Source: Trifolium pratense | Taxonomy: Eukaryota > Streptophyta > Magnoliopsida > Fabales > Fabaceae | Assembly (NCBI RefSeq): GCF_020283565.1 | Contig: NC_060060.1 | Coordinates: 5,890,001 to 5,954,000 of the forward strand | Direction of reading: 5' to 3' | Length of the DNA: 64,000 bases | Shown here: one piece after another, positions 12,790 through 25,591 of the stretch | Layout: each line of letters begins with the position of its first letter | Position numbering within the stretch: position 1 is the stretch's first letter | Notes under the pieces: model-generated | The model's database searches: none | What the model was told of the DNA's origin: nothing | What the model saw: the letters and a program-made list of their open reading frames with translations, nothing else | Program-made: the position numbers and the translations under genes

Positions 12790-13206
12790 GACAATATCTC
12801 GAAAAATTGTGTTGTGCACTTGAAGTTGTAACATTGGCTCACCATGTAGGGTTGAACCCACGCCACACTCGAGGGATAGACACTTTAGTCCCTTAGCCTC
12901 GACTGGCTCGTATTGCTTAGAAATCGATGCCAATATATATAAAATAGATGATTATATTCTTCAAAATGTCTTTGACAAATAAAAGAATTATGAGGGCTCA
13001 CACAAGGCTCATACCGAACAGTACTTGAGAAATGTTGTTTTGTTGACTTATGGCCGGAACACGTACTATAATACAAACTCAAATCTCTCCATTGTAATTT
13101 TTATTGATGTGTATCGCTCTCAGGACGGTGTTAGTCACTCTATTTACTACATAAAAAAAAAATATAATTGTCAATATAAGCTTAACTTAATTGATAGAAA
13201 CATCAC

Positions 13207-13208
<2 letters not shown>

Positions 13209-13278
<70 letters not shown>
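13209..13278. repeat. (TA)n microsatellite
   Basis: About 35 uninterrupted TA units. Confidence 0.95.
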
Positions 13279-13282
<4 letters not shown>

Positions 13283-14078
13283 CTTCAAACACCAAAAACT
13301 CCAATTAATATTTTTTTTATAACAGAAATATTTTTGTAGAAATTCTCCAATATTCCCGATCATAACAACAAAAACATTATTGTCTAAAAAAACAACAAAA
13401 ACATGTTGGTGACCAAGAACACCGCTAATTAGTCGGAAAGTAATTATATACCATTTGGCTGAATGTAATGATGAGAAAATAAATATATGAAATTTCCACT
13501 AACCACCAATTAATCCACCAAGACAACTTCAATTAAAAAGTATTTGATTTTAAGTCTTCATTAACTCATTCTAGAATACACATCAATGATGCATATGCTT
13601 GCTTGCTTATGGCCCAAACTACGGACATTTTCTAGAAGCAGCAGCAAAAATCCAGTTCAATGTTACTATATTACTATTATTATACAGTTAAAATAAGCGC
13701 CAGGGTTGACGTACGTTAATTAATGAATGAGAGCAAGTCCAAGTTTATTAGATATTTTTTTTTTATTATATAGAATGAATGTATTAGATATCAATGATGA
13801 ATTAGTATGTGTAAGGAACTTATAAGCAAATAGTTAGAACTTAGAGTAGTCAGTGGAAATATAGTATCTATAATTTTTTATTTATTTTTGACAAAATGGT
13901 ATATAGTAAAAGAAAAAATGGTATATAGATTTTCTAAAAAATGTTCAAAAATAGAATTTGTTAAATTAATTTCCCGCTCATTTTTGTTTGTCCATTATTA
14001 CTTCACTATCGACTTTGACATAAACAATAAGGAAGGAGAGTTTTCCATCCTAGAATTCTAGTTTCCTTATTTAATATA
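13279..14078. other. AT-rich intergenic DNA, nothing recognised
   Basis: No coding or repeat signature is visible in this stretch. Confidence 0.45.
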
Positions 14079-14660
14079 CTAGAACATCGACTCGTGCGGT
14101 GCACGGGTCTAATTAGCTGTAAGATATGTAATTATAAATTACGATATTGCAATAATATAAAGTATATGAAAATTATTGAGTAACATTTAACGATAGTTCC
14201 ACAATAATTTTAGATAAATATTCATACAAAGGAAGATATATTACGGAAGACTTCCTTATAGAGCTGGAGTCCCGACGTAGAAATCGTGTTCAAAAATTCG
14301 GGAGTGTGAACATCATCCACTGTTTGACTATCTACATTATGTGCGAGTGGAGTATCATAACTCAAATATGTTTTTTCTTCACCAGGAATTAAATCCAACA
14401 TATAATCATTTATTGTGTTGTTGAATTTTTAGGAGCTAATATAACTCTATTTTGGAAACACGTTATATCGTTCATGTTTTGTAAAAGTTGGGGATATGTG
14501 CTTTCAACGATAGAAGCAAGAGGATCACCTGAATTTGGAATCAATAAATCTGATGGAATGTCAAGTTCTAAATCATTGTCGTTGTCATCTTCAATTTCTC
14601 CATCGCCAACACCCAAAACCCATTCAGAAAACAATCTTCTTTGATCCGGAAAGGTTATGA
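14079..14660 (-). mobile_element. 3' part of a Helitron
   Basis: Read on the minus strand, a Helitron helicase remnant (14233-14660) is followed by AT-rich DNA. Then comes a GC hairpin CCCGTGCACCGCACGAG (complement of 14090-14106) and, about 8 bases later, a terminal CTAG followed by T (14079-14082). A hairpin just before a CTRR terminus inserted next to T is the classic Helitron 3' end. The 5' end (TC...) was not found, so the element is partial or internally deleted. Confidence 0.75.
14233..14660 (-). pseudogene. Helitron PIF1-like helicase fragment
   Basis: The minus strand encodes a block about DQRRLFSEWVLGVGDGE...DIPSDLLIPNSGDPLASIV and STYPQLLQNMND, then FQNRVILAP. After a frame change near 14425 it continues with NDYMLDLIPGEEKTYLSYDT, then HTPEFLNTISTSGLQLYKEV. 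These blocks match the C-terminal part of the RepHel helicase of plant Helitrons. The Rep domain and Walker motifs are absent. The frame change and truncation make it inactive. Confidence 0.85.
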
Positions 14661-14852
14661 TACATTGTTAGCAAAAGAAACAAATGTGAATCAGTGATTT
14701 TTTTGGTAATTAATAATATAGTCACGTTGATATATATATGGAGTCAACTACTATTTGCATAAATATCACCTTAATATATATTTGCAGTAATACGAATCAA
14801 CCACACTCCTCAACATGAACAATTAAGTTCAGAAAGACATAAAAAAAAAGTA

Positions 14853-15260
14853 TGGCTTAATTAGTCTATTTGTGCCTTAAAGACATTTTAGGTTTCACAA
14901 TGGTCCCTTAAAGAAAAAAAGGTCTGGATTGGTCCCTTAAAGAAAAAAGGCTCGTATTGGTCCCTTAAAGACATATATGTTTGTCATATTGGTCATTTCC
15001 GTTAAATTTTAACTTCAAATATAACAAAAAATTTCAATGGTTAAAATTTTAAAAATTAATATGGTTTTTGGTGGACCACTTACACTTAATGACATCCATA
15101 ATTCAGTCAACTAAAACTAACGTTTTTTGTAAAAAAATTGACGAAAAAGACCAATGTGAGAAACAAATTATCTTTAAGGGATCAATCCGGACCTTTTTTC
15201 TTTAAGGGACCATTGTGAAACCTAAAATGTCTTTAAGGGACCAATAGACTAATTAAGCCA
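14853..15260. mobile_element. TIR element with TGGCTTAATTAGTC ends
   Basis: A 408-bp element. The left TIR TGGCTTAATTAGTCTATT is mirrored at 15243-15260, and similarity between the arms continues for 85 bp or more, including repeated 'GGTCCCTTAAAGA' blocks. It is flanked by AAAAGTA at 14846-14852 and 15261-15267 (7 bp, low complexity). No coding capacity. Confidence 0.8.
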
Positions 15261-15267
15261 AAAAGTA

Positions 15268-16083
15268 TATTTTTCTTAGCATGTTTAGTTAAAAAAAAGT
15301 AACTTTTAAGTCCAATGATTTTTTTCTTTCCGTAAAAAAAAAATACTAAGAAAATGGTTAACATGTTTAGTTAATTAGTAAAAAATACTGAATTAGGATA
15401 AAAAATTGTAAATTTTTTCGAAAAATAAAACACTAAGAAAATATATGATTTGATGATTTGCTAGATTTATAATTATCGGTTTTTAATTGTTTAAACTGTG
15501 CAATGTAATTTGATGGTATTTAATTATTGTATGAAATCTTTCCTATGAAAATCAATCGTGCTTATCAATTATTGTACATAATTTTAATCACAATTGATAT
15601 ACTTGTCATAGTGGTTTGGTATTCTACGTCAAATTCTATTCTTAAAAATCTAAAACATATATAATATTTGATTAAAATTTAGGTTTGTATAATGATAAAC
15701 AAAATAGTTTATTAAAATTTATTAATTAAACATTCCATCTCACTTATTATTTCAAATTTTTAAAGAAGGTAGATGGTGATGAATTCGAATACTCCATGGG
15801 TGAAATAATTTTAAAAATATTTTATTTATCTCTCGACTGAACTCTGGATTATTAAGGATCATTTCCTCTAAAAATTGGAGGGTAACACAAAATAAAAGTA
15901 TCAACTATTTTGGAAAAGTTTTCTATTTTATTTAAAATATATCAATTATTGTTGGAATTTTGAAGGAGGTATATATTAAGTATGTGGACATATTTTAGTA
16001 GAATTTAAAATGATTTGTCACGTTTAAGAGAATAAACTTGATTCGAAAATGCTGGTTTTCTTGGGAAGAAAACAAACTTATAA
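15268..16083. other. AT-rich intergenic DNA, nothing recognised
   Basis: No coding motif, RNA gene or repeat end is seen. Confidence 0.45.
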
Positions 16084-16096
16084 TTCAATATTGTAA

Positions 16097-16249
16097 TTTT
16101 TTTTTTTCACCACCAGTTGAATCTGGTTCAGGGGTCAGTTCTGACATCAAGTAGTTACAGCCCCCTCCCGATCGCAGTTGCGGGGGATCGAACCGGGATC
16201 CTCCCTATCAAATTCAGCACCAATCACCACCGAACCAACTAACAATTGG
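16097..16249 (-). mobile_element. SINE, family A, copy 2
   Basis: A well-preserved minus-strand copy. The poly(A) tail appears as T-run at 16097-16107, the B box as GGGATCGAACCGGG. The target duplication TTCAATATTGYAA lies at 16084-16096 and 16250-16262, with one mismatch. Confidence 0.85.
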
Positions 16250-16630
16250 TTCAATATTGCAACTTTGCTTGGACAACAAACTTAGAGGAGATATGACAAA
16301 GACATGTTGATCATTTATGATATACTAACCAACTATATATTATATGCAACATTTATATATTAAAATAATTTTAAGTGACGACAGTGCTGATTGATTCACA
16401 TAACGAGTTGCCCATGATAAAATAAGCTGCCTAGATATTATTATTGGTTGATTGTTAGTATTTTGTTACTCTATCAATTTAATGCACACATATCTGCTGA
16501 CGACTTTCTACCCTTCTGATGTGGAATTATCAATTCAAATTTTGTTGTTTCATTGCCAATATATGAAAATTAATTGTTATCATTGTTGTTTGTTGTGTTG
16601 CGTTTAAAGAAGGTATTCATTATATTATAT

Positions 16631-16765
16631 TAGTTGGTTCAACGGTGATAGACGCTGAATTTGATAGGGTGAACCACGATTCGATCCCGTAACTACGTCG
16701 AGAGAGGGTTAGAACTGCTTAATGCTAGAACTGACACTCGAACCAGATTAAACTAGTGATAAAAT
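16631..16765 (+). mobile_element. SINE, family A, copy 3 (diverged)
   Basis: It begins TAGTTGGTTCAACGGTGATA, has the B box GATTCGATCCC, then AACCAGATTAAACTAGTGAT. It has no clear A-tail and no clear target duplication, so it is an old copy. Confidence 0.7.
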
Positions 16766-17299
16766 ACCAAATGGTGGGACTCTGCACGTGCATGAGTAGT
16801 GGCAAGTAATGATCACAAAACAATGAACAATGATAATCACTAAGCAATTTGTTTGTTCAACCCTCAAATCTTGAGAAAAGGGAGCTCTTTTTTATGTACA
16901 CGAGCATAATAATAAACCCTCATTTTTTAATTAGTGAAATTGTGGATATGTACAATATTAATTATAAATGATTCCTAAGATTAGCCACCTCGTGCTTTTC
17001 TTCCCATTACTCATTGCAAATTATTATATTAATTAGTATTACTAATATATAATTAGTGTAATAAGATAAGATGGCTGCATTTGCTATATTGGGTTTGGGC
17101 ATATGGCTGAGTTGTTTTTCTCATGCAGCCTTCCCCAATGTTGTTTGATGTTTGTTGCCCTCAGTCCCTCACTAACCCACTCTCAACCCCATAAAAGTTA
17201 GAAGCTTCATTACTTTTGTACATATTTTTTCTCTCCTTTAATATATATATAATTAAGTAAATGATTTATACATGTTGGATTTTTCTTTTATGTTTTCTT
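16766..17299. other. AT-rich intergenic DNA, nothing recognised
   Basis: No coding motif or repeat end is seen. Confidence 0.4.
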
Positions 17300-17660
17300 T
17301 GTAATTCCGTTGACTCAGTGACATAATGTTGTTTGATTTCTCATCTTTCATTTGATTTTTAGTTTTGTTGTGGCGTTCGTTTAATTTCTCATCTTGTTAC
17401 GATCTTTGTAATTTAGTTCAAATTGACAAATACACTTTGATAAATCACTAATTCAACCAATGACTAGGTTGTCAACGAAGCACATTGTGAGACGTATATT
17501 CATATCACTTTAATTTTGTCCCATTATTTATAGGCTTGAGTATATTGTATTATGCTATTAGTTAACTTGACGACGTGAGTTTGTTAACAGATTCATAATT
17601 TTCATTTTAGCGATATTTAATCTATTTTGTATATTAATTATATACTTTACTAATTTGAAT
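17300..17660 (+). repeat. dispersed repeat related to 38330-38680
   Basis: The two stretches share ordered blocks: TTCAACCAATKACTAGGT, a TTTTGTTGTG(G)CGTTCGTTT-like block, and a shared end AATTTGAATGAATKT...TTAGTAAAAA. The A-rich end suggests the 3' tail of a non-LTR retroelement, but no coding part is seen. Confidence 0.45.
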
Positions 17661-17740
17661 GAATTTTTTTAGTAAAAATTAAATCAATCGAATGATAAAA
17701 GGTTGACATTGATAACTAGAATTAGAGAAAATAATCGATC

Positions 17741-17901
17741 GCTATTTGGTCCAGCAGTGATTGATGTTGAACTTGGTAGGTAAGATCATGGTTCGATCCC
17801 CCACAACTACAATCGAAAGGGGACTAGAATTACTTGATGGCAAAGCTGACCCTCGAACCAGATGAGACGGTCCAATGAACCGATATTGGTAGTGGAGGAA
17901 A
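17741..17901 (+). mobile_element. SINE, family A, copy 4 (diverged)
   Basis: It is recognised by TTTGGTCCAGCAGTGATTGA, the B box GGTTCGATCCCCC and CTCGAACCAGATGAGAC in the right order. It has no intact tail. Confidence 0.65.
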
Positions 17902-18261
17902 TGTTTTTGATATTTGACAATTTTAAGACGAAATTAGTGACGGATTTTACATTTATATCACTTAATTTTGGATTAAAAATTTTTTTCCTCATAAAATATT
18001 GATCATTTATGTTTAATTTCTACTAAATATGTATCCTAAGTTTATAGTCTCTCACTTTTTATTGTCTTTCTAGAATTGATCTTAAAGCTTTTTTTTTGTT
18101 GTTAACTGAACAAACGAAAATGCAATCATACCATTTGAAGAGCCATAGCATTTAATAGGTGGGGTTTAGCTTTGATTTGGATTTTTGACTTGTTAATTGT
18201 TTATGTATTTGGTCATACACAAAAAAGAAATTTGTGACTCCAGCAAAGCATTATTTAAATG

Positions 18262-18511
18262 GAGAATTACTTTTGTCATTCTGATTTCCGGGCGCACCTT
18301 ACCAATTTATTAAAATACCCTCATCAGCTACTTAAGTAGCTGACACTTCCCAAAAACATCATAACTTTATAACGTCCGCTACTTAAGTAGTAGACGGCAT
18401 TTTTAAAAAAAATTCTTATTTTTATAATGTTCGCAACTTAAGTAGCGGAAGGGTAAAAAGGGAAAGGCGTAGGGCACGCGAGTAACCGATAGAGTAGCAA
18501 AAGTAAATCTC
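18262..18511. mobile_element. Mutator-type MITE (family M2), 9-bp target duplication
   Basis: A 250-bp element with ends GAGAATTACTTTTG and CAAAAGTAAATCTC. A perfect 9-bp duplication ATTTAAATG lies at 18253-18261 and 18512-18520. The interior holds three 'CTACTTAAGTAG'-type palindromes. Confidence 0.8.
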
Positions 18512-18600
18512 ATTTAAATGATATAAATTTCTGTCCTTTTGTGGGTTTTGGGCTAAGAATTTTTTGAGCCCAAATTTTTTTATGCACCCAATTGTTTTTA

Positions 18601-18660
18601 GGGATTTACTTTTGCCGCCCTACTGGTTACTCAAAAAGTAGGATGGCAAAAGTAGCTCCT
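18601..18660. mobile_element. minimal 60-bp hairpin of MITE family M2
   Basis: GGGATTTACTTTTGCC at the left pairs with GGCAAAAGTAGCTCC at the right, with almost nothing between. The ends match those of the 18262-18511 element. Flanks TTGTTTTTA and TTATTTTTA are a possible 9-bp duplication with one mismatch. Confidence 0.55.
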
Positions 18661-19164
18661 TTATTTTTATGAGCCCAAAAAGGTTTAGCGACGCAATTTG
18701 TTATTCATCGACATTTTGGTCATGTGTAATTATTTTTTATATATAGGTATATTTATTTTGAATCCAAACAAAATATTCTGTTGTAAATTTATTAAAATCC
18801 CAAGGAGATTCGGATTCTCTATATATTCTACATTCAAAAATTCTAAATCCCTATCCTTAATTATTCTTCAAACTAATGGTAAAATTTATTTCTAGTAGTT
18901 CTCACACACACACACACAAATAATACATATAGCAAAATATGTGCATATATTTCCATTAAAAAATACACATGCTATATATGCTAAACCAATATACACAACC
19001 TTTACATAGCTAATCTACATCATATAAAAAACTAAATAAATAAAAAATGAAATCAACTCTTAAAAAAAAAAAAAACTATTTCCAATCCATACTACATCAA
19101 TAAACCAATACAATTCCACTTCCAAGAATGTAAGTTTCAAACCATATTTACATTTTACATATAT

Positions 19165-22100
19165 TCAACCTTCCCTTTGCTTCAATCTTTCTCTCATATT
19201 TATTAGTTTACCTTGAACTTGTTTAGGTAACTCATCAGAAATCTCAAATTCAGTTCCTTCTACTTGTTTTCTTTGTATGATATCATGATACATTGGTAAA
19301 AACCTACTTTGAAAAGCTCTATAACAAAAATATGGTATAAGAACACAAATAACAACAAAAAGGGTTATTAACCAATATGAAGCACTAGGAGCACATGCTT
19401 CAACAAATACCCTATAAGCTGTTGTAGATGTTGTTGGAGACATATAACCATAAATCAACAAGAAAACATACCAAATGACAATACTACCCCAAATGAAAAA
19501 ATGTTGGATCCAAGTGAAGTAGTTGATTGAAAGTGCCATTTGACAATTTACAACCCAAATTGCACATGTATACATTATGACACCGAGTATTTCGAAATCT
19601 ACCACTTGACCGTCTTTTGTGAAGGCTTGATTTAAGACGGAGTTAGTGGTTAAGAAGAAGATTAGCAATGAACTAATGACTCCGTTCAACATCCATCCGA
19701 TTATCCGAGTCCAGCTGAAGAGTGTGTTCTCTACTCCTTCTAGATATAGAAAGGGATGCTGTATATAAAGATAGTTTGTTTAGCATAGGTTTCCTTGGAT
19801 TGCAAGTAATCACATAATTTAATAACTATGTAGACAAGTGCAAATATTTTAGAAAATAATAGTGTAATGCAGCGTAAGACCACGGTAAAATTTAGGTCAT
19901 TTTTGGATAAACAGCTTAATTAAGCACTTATGCTATAACCATTTGTGCTAAGTATATGTACTTAAGCAATTTAAAGAAATGGAAATCTAGTACCTTTTGG
20001 CATAGTTTGGCAGAAACATCCTGATCAAAAACACCTAGAGCGATTACCGGTAGTGAAGTGAAGAACACATTGTAACACGACATGTACCAATCGTTGTAAG
20101 CGGCTTGACCGGAGAATGAAGCATATGCTTCAAACCAAAATAGGGTAAATCCAAATGCAATGTTCTTATAGAAAAAGTAACATATCTGCATCAACAAATA
20201 AAGCAAGTTTTTTTAGGATTAAGTTTCCTAAAGTATATCTATATAACATACATGATACATTCACAAACACAGTTCTTTCGGTGCATGATTTTACCATCAT
20301 TGATATTCGCCTATAACACCAGTGGCCATGTACCAACAACAAACGCTCCAGAAAACGAAATTGACCGATTGCATAATCACTCGCCATTACAGCCTGTAGA
20401 TAACAAATATATTTTTAAAAATAATATCCATACTATAGTGACAGCGTTTGAAACATTCAAGGACCTAAACGACTATTTAATCAAATAGCATAACTCAATT
20501 AAGTTCAAGAAAATGCATATTTAACCTGCATCCCTTCAGCTCCACTAATGCCAACTCCAATATCGGCCTCTTGAAGCATACCGACATCATTTGCACCATC
20601 ACCGATAGATAAAGTTGTCTTCCCGGTTTCCAATTTAACCAATTTTGTAACCTGCATATTTTTTTTGGTATGATGCGATTATGTACAAGAAATTTCCACT
20701 ATTTATATGAAGAAAATTTCAAATAGTACATCCATAATACTCACGCGAGCTTTCTGTTTTGGTGAAGACCGGCAACATATGACAGTAGCGCAATTACTAG
20801 CCAGCTTAAAGAATGATTTCTCCAAACCGTTGCTGAGAGAATACTCCAATGACCTTCCATCAATTATCAATCCAAATGAAAAACTTTCCTTTTCTGTACC
20901 AGAACTCTCTTTTGATGACTTGATTTGCAAGATTCCTTCTTCAATTTGTTTCTCGATACTTTCATGAGAGGCCTAAGCAATCATTGTATCAAAGGTCGAA
21001 AATAATGAGAGAGAAATGAATGTTAAAAAACTCGCAAGTTCATGTACCTTTGCTAGAGCCTCCTTGTCCCCTTGCTTCTCCAATGATAGGATATCTGATG
21101 AATCAAGAGTGATCACTATTTGTTTCATGTCTTGTCGAAGTAAACTACAAGCATACCTGTTAAAAGGGAGGGGTGAAAAATTAGTGTCAACTTAATAAAA
21201 TTCAACAAAATGTTCCGGTGTTGTCAATCGCATATCGTAAAAAATAACAGTTTGTTCAAATTCTGTTACGACACAATACTATAGCACTGTTGTAGCTGCT
21301 ACTGGACAACACTTTGTACCGAATCGCGTATCACAGAACAATAACAATTAGTTAAAATTCCGCTATACTATAGTGTCACTATAGCCGCTATTTGACAACA
21401 TTTATTTATTAGAAACAAAAATCAAAACAAGTATCGTTCGTGTACCCTATATTCACTGCAGTTTCCATTTTGTCCCCAGTCAATACCCATAACTTGATTC
21501 CTGCCTTAGCAAGCTTTTCGATACATTCAGGAACCTGTATTTTAAGTAAACAAAATTAACTTCATCAACTAATAAAGCACATAATTAATAGTGGTAAGTT
21601 TATAATGGATTTTTTTTTCTATTGAGTATGACTCAAATTTGCTGATAAGTAGGTAGTTGCTCGAGGGTGGCGAGTGGAGCTGAAAACATAGTTGCATAAA
21701 CGAAAAACTACAGCATCTACTCTATTGTCGGCGATGTAGGCACAATTGGCCAAACACTGTGATTGATGGATTATGGTATTTTGTGCGTTTTATTTATTTG
21801 TTTTCTTTAGAACTGAATTTTTGTTCCGGCATTTTTTGGTTATTATCTATAAAGCTTGAGCTCTTTTGTGTGTGCGTATTAATTGTCACAATGTATTATC
21901 TATATATTGACGTTGACAGACATTCAATCATATTTTTCATCATCCTGAGGTAAAAATACTCGAAAGAAAATTTATACTGACCCCCTTTTGAAGTCTATCC
22001 TCAACTGCGGTAGCTCCAAGAAGTATCAAATCTCTTTCCATCTTGTCGGCAGCTGCATCCACCAGTGTATCTCGGTCTGCTGCTAAAGAAGTTTTGGCCT

Positions 22101-25100
22101 TCGAGAACTCCTTGTCCCACAGATTATATTCCTCTTCACCAAGTTCACGGTATGTGATTACGAGAGTTCTTAAACCTGCCTCAGAATATCTTTTGATATG
22201 ATCATTTGTTTCAGCTTCAAACTCTCTTCCATGTTGTGAGAGCCTTTCAAACATAACACTGCATGGAAATACAACATTTGAAATCGCGATGCGCAACTTA
22301 CACTTGACAACTCCGTTATATAAATAAAATGGTTAAATATATTTTTAGTCCCTATAAAATTTATGAACTTTCAAGTTTCGTTCCTACAGAAAAAATTGTT
22401 GAAAATGTAGGGACTAAAAAAACTGAACAAAATGTTTATAGGGATGAAACTTATAACTTTATAGGGACTCAAAATATATTTAACCCTGTAAAAAAATGTA
22501 GATAGTAATTGAAACCTGTCTGCACCCTTGCATAGGAGCAATATTTTATTTTCCTCGCTCCTCACTATCACTGACATTCTTTTGCGCGAACTGCTGAACT
22601 CTAAGACATGCAGAAGCTGGTACACTCTACTCGTCCAAAAATTTAACAAAAAAAAAAATTAAACACAAAATTCAGAAAGAATAAAAATGTGCCAAGAATT
22701 ACATAAACAATTTTTTAAATTAGTTTTTCTCATTATGCCAGATTATGGATCAAAATATCAAACAGGTTCAAAGTTCAAGTATATCAATTGATGAGCTGAG
22801 GGACACTGATAGAAATACATTGTCAAAAAACACGGTAAAAGGAGTTAGCCAACCTGTCAACCTTTTTTCCGCGTTCATGATTCAGTTCATGCAACGATAT
22901 GTTTGTTTGTGTCCTAGAAAAAAACTCAAAACCAAGCTCCCTTGCAGCTATGACAAATGCAGCTTCATCTGGCGACTCAGCTTCATAGGAAATTTCTCCC
23001 GACGCTTTATCTTCATCAGGAATTGCTGTATGACATATAGCTAAAACTCGAAAGAATTTCTCTATGATATCCGGATGTGGTTCATTGATCCATTGTCCAT
23101 TCATTATGCGTTCGTCTTTAAAGTTAAAGCCCTTAATTGGCTTTTGAGAGTCCACCGCATCGCTACTCTGACTCAAGAAATCAGATGAATAAGCATCAGT
23201 TTTGGATTCACCATCCTTCGCTCTCCTAGCAAGTGCCTTCTCCACTTCCGTAATACCACGGCCGTACGGAATACCCCCTATGGAACATTTGACAAACTCC
23301 ATAGAGTTACATGTCAAAGTACCGGTTTTATCGGACAATATGGTATCAACTTGACCAAGTTCTTCATTCAAATTAGATGTGCGCGCGTGAGCCGGCCTAT
23401 CTGATTCTTCAAAATACATTTCTTGATCTTGATTGATGAAAATACTTTGAAGAACTTTCACAACTTCTATCGACACATAAAGTGATATCGGAATCAGATA
23501 TCCATACAACATAAGGGCAGTCAAAAAATGAAGAATTGAAGCGAGGCCTGCCCTTCTAGGATCGAAAAATACGGTCGAATCATCCGGATGAAGATACCAT
23601 CTTATGTAATTTCCATCACTGCTAATATCCTTTTGGGTATTGACACCGAAAAACAAAGAACCGATAAAGGATATCAAAATCAAGGCACTGAAGAGAATGT
23701 AGATTATCTCATCCATTTTTCTCTCAATTTTGCTTCGCTTTGATGGAGGATCAATGGAATTCTGCATCACTTTCGTATCCTGACCAGTGAAGATAACTAC
23801 ACCGTAGATATATTCGGTATTTCTGAGCTTAGAATCTCTTAAAAGGATTTGTTGCAATGAAAGAGGATATTCTACACCCTCGTATTTTAAAGTTCCGATA
23901 AATGAGTACAGATTTTCATTAGGATCCTCACATTTGACCATAGCCCTAAACTTCTGGAGAGATTTTTCATCATTAAGACTAGTTGTCACCTCCAAGGCAT
24001 GCTTTAGTTTTAGATTAGTTTCTCCATCAAGATTCATTGTCTCAACGTAGCAAACACCATCCCCATAACTTGACGAAAGCAGAAGAAGATCAGAAGGAAA
24101 GTATTCATCCTTGTACACTTTAATCACATCACCAACACGAAGTTTCTTCCATCTCGTCCCAACAAATGTGTGGTTTCTACCATATACCTGAACCTTTCGG
24201 TTGTTCGCCTCTATATCCTAAAGAAACCAATTGAAAATGACATTATCAAAAAAAGGAAAATACGAAAACTATCTAGAACTAAAGATTTGATAGAAACCGA
24301 TTGAAAATGGTGACTCGTAACACGAAAATAGTCGAGCACAGCCAAAGCAAATTATCAACATACAAAAAAATGATATGCACAAAAAAAATGTCGACACACG
24401 TTATGTAGGCATAAAGCAACACTTAATTACATCAGAGAATGTTATGGAACAATAATGTTTCCTAGAACCACTTTTGAACTCTTGTGCATTGTATGATAAT
24501 AAAGCTGTTAAGCCTAGTTTTCCAACCAAATATTCCTAGACAAAAGCTGGATTCTGCCATAAAGCATAAATTACATCAGCAATACTACCTACTCATAAAG
24601 GCATGATTGCACCAATTAAGTATATAGTCCAATTTTATAGGACATACAAATTTAAGCCTTTGTAGAAACTACCACTAAGAGGATGATCAACTAAGAATAT
24701 GTTTGGATTGACTTATTTTAGCTTATTTTCTGGTAAAAGTACTTGTGAGATTGTTTGGTAGAGTTATGAAAATAACTTAAAGACATGTTCAAAATAGCTT
24801 ACGAAAACAGCTTATAACCCATTTGAAAACAGTTTGACTTGATTTTATCTTTTGACATTGAAATAGCTTATACATAAACACTTATATAATAATCACTTAA
24901 TTCAGATATTTATCCAAACATGGCCTAAGATGAAAAGTAGCATTAAAGAAATAAATAAAGTGAAACACTACCTGTTCATATGTGTTTTCAGCTTATTTCC
25001 ATTAGCTCTCTTACGAAAAACAGCTTATATGAAAATAGTTTAACTTTATTTTATTTTTGTTATAGAAAATGCTTATACATAAGTACTTATATGATGACAA

Positions 25101-25591
25101 CTTAAGCTAAAAGCACTTAATTAAGTTGTTTATCCAAACAAGGCATAAGTACAAGATGAAAAGTAACATTAAATAAATAAATAAAAGTGAAACAGTACCT
25201 GTTTTCTCCTTCTCCAATCTTCCACAGCTTCTTTAGCCATAGTAGCACCAATCACAGCTACCAAAGGTGCAGCAATACTTGAAGCTGTATAAGGTGCTAA
25301 AGGACTAAATGAAACACAAGCAACAACAAGAAAGTAGATATTTGCAACCCTTCTAAACTGTTCAAATAATGACTTTGGTATAAAATTAAAAGCTGTGTAC
25401 TTTGTAGTTGAAACATAGTTTCCACCATAATTCAACTGAATTGCTTCAATATTATCAGGATCATTACAATAAACAACTCTTGAATACCCTTTTTGTCCAA
25501 TTTGTGAATGACCATCTCTATATGAAGATTTGAAACATGAAAATGAATATATCTTGCTAAAATGTATCCTCTTTCTTCCCCCTTCAGGCAT
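19165..25591 (-). CDS. P4-type ATPase, phospholipid flippase (ALA9/10-like)
   Basis: Eleven coding exons (25591-25199, 24217-22854, 22626-22516, 22258-21982, 21534-21446, 21156-21048, 20972-20745, 20651-20526, 20393-20295, 20185-19994, 19758-19165) join in frame to 1193 residues, the usual length of plant aminophospholipid ATPases. Such pumps use ATP to move phospholipids to the cytosolic leaflet and need an ALIS/CDC50 subunit. Visible motifs: RRVANIYFL (membrane segment 1), NLDGETNLK (actuator, about 195), PISLYVSIE (segment 4, about 374), phosphorylated Asp in DKTGT (about 427), KGADSVMFERL (about 619), [19 protein letters not shown] (about 874) and six C-terminal membrane segments. No key residue is missing. 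A 5'UTR intron (about 26043-25712) is possible. Intron 1 carries a duplicated splice donor and intron 3 a MITE. Confidence 0.93.
22331..22485. mobile_element. MITE in flippase intron 3
   Basis: Inverted ends GGTTAAATATATTTTTAGTC and GACTCAAAATATATTTAACC enclose 155 bp. 'CCCTATAAAATTTATGAAC' is mirrored by 'ACTTTATAGGG'. It lies between exons 3 and 4 and does not touch the splice sites. Confidence 0.75.
24700..25198. repeat. 227-bp tandem duplication in flippase intron 1, including the splice donor
   Basis: The true donor on the minus strand reads ACAG/GTACTGTTTCACTT at 25198. Precisely 227 bases on, ACAG/GTAGTGTTTCACTT recurs at 24971. The following motifs (AAATAAATAAATG...TTCATCTT..CTTA, then TTTGGATAAA and AAGTGCTTTTAGC or its diverged form) also repeat. 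Both units include hAT-MITE-like sequence ending ATCCAAACA. Confidence 0.7.

Noticed and set aside
20703..23044. Several ORFs of 75-99 residues
   Set aside because: They overlap the flippase exons antisense, or are readthrough of exons into introns.
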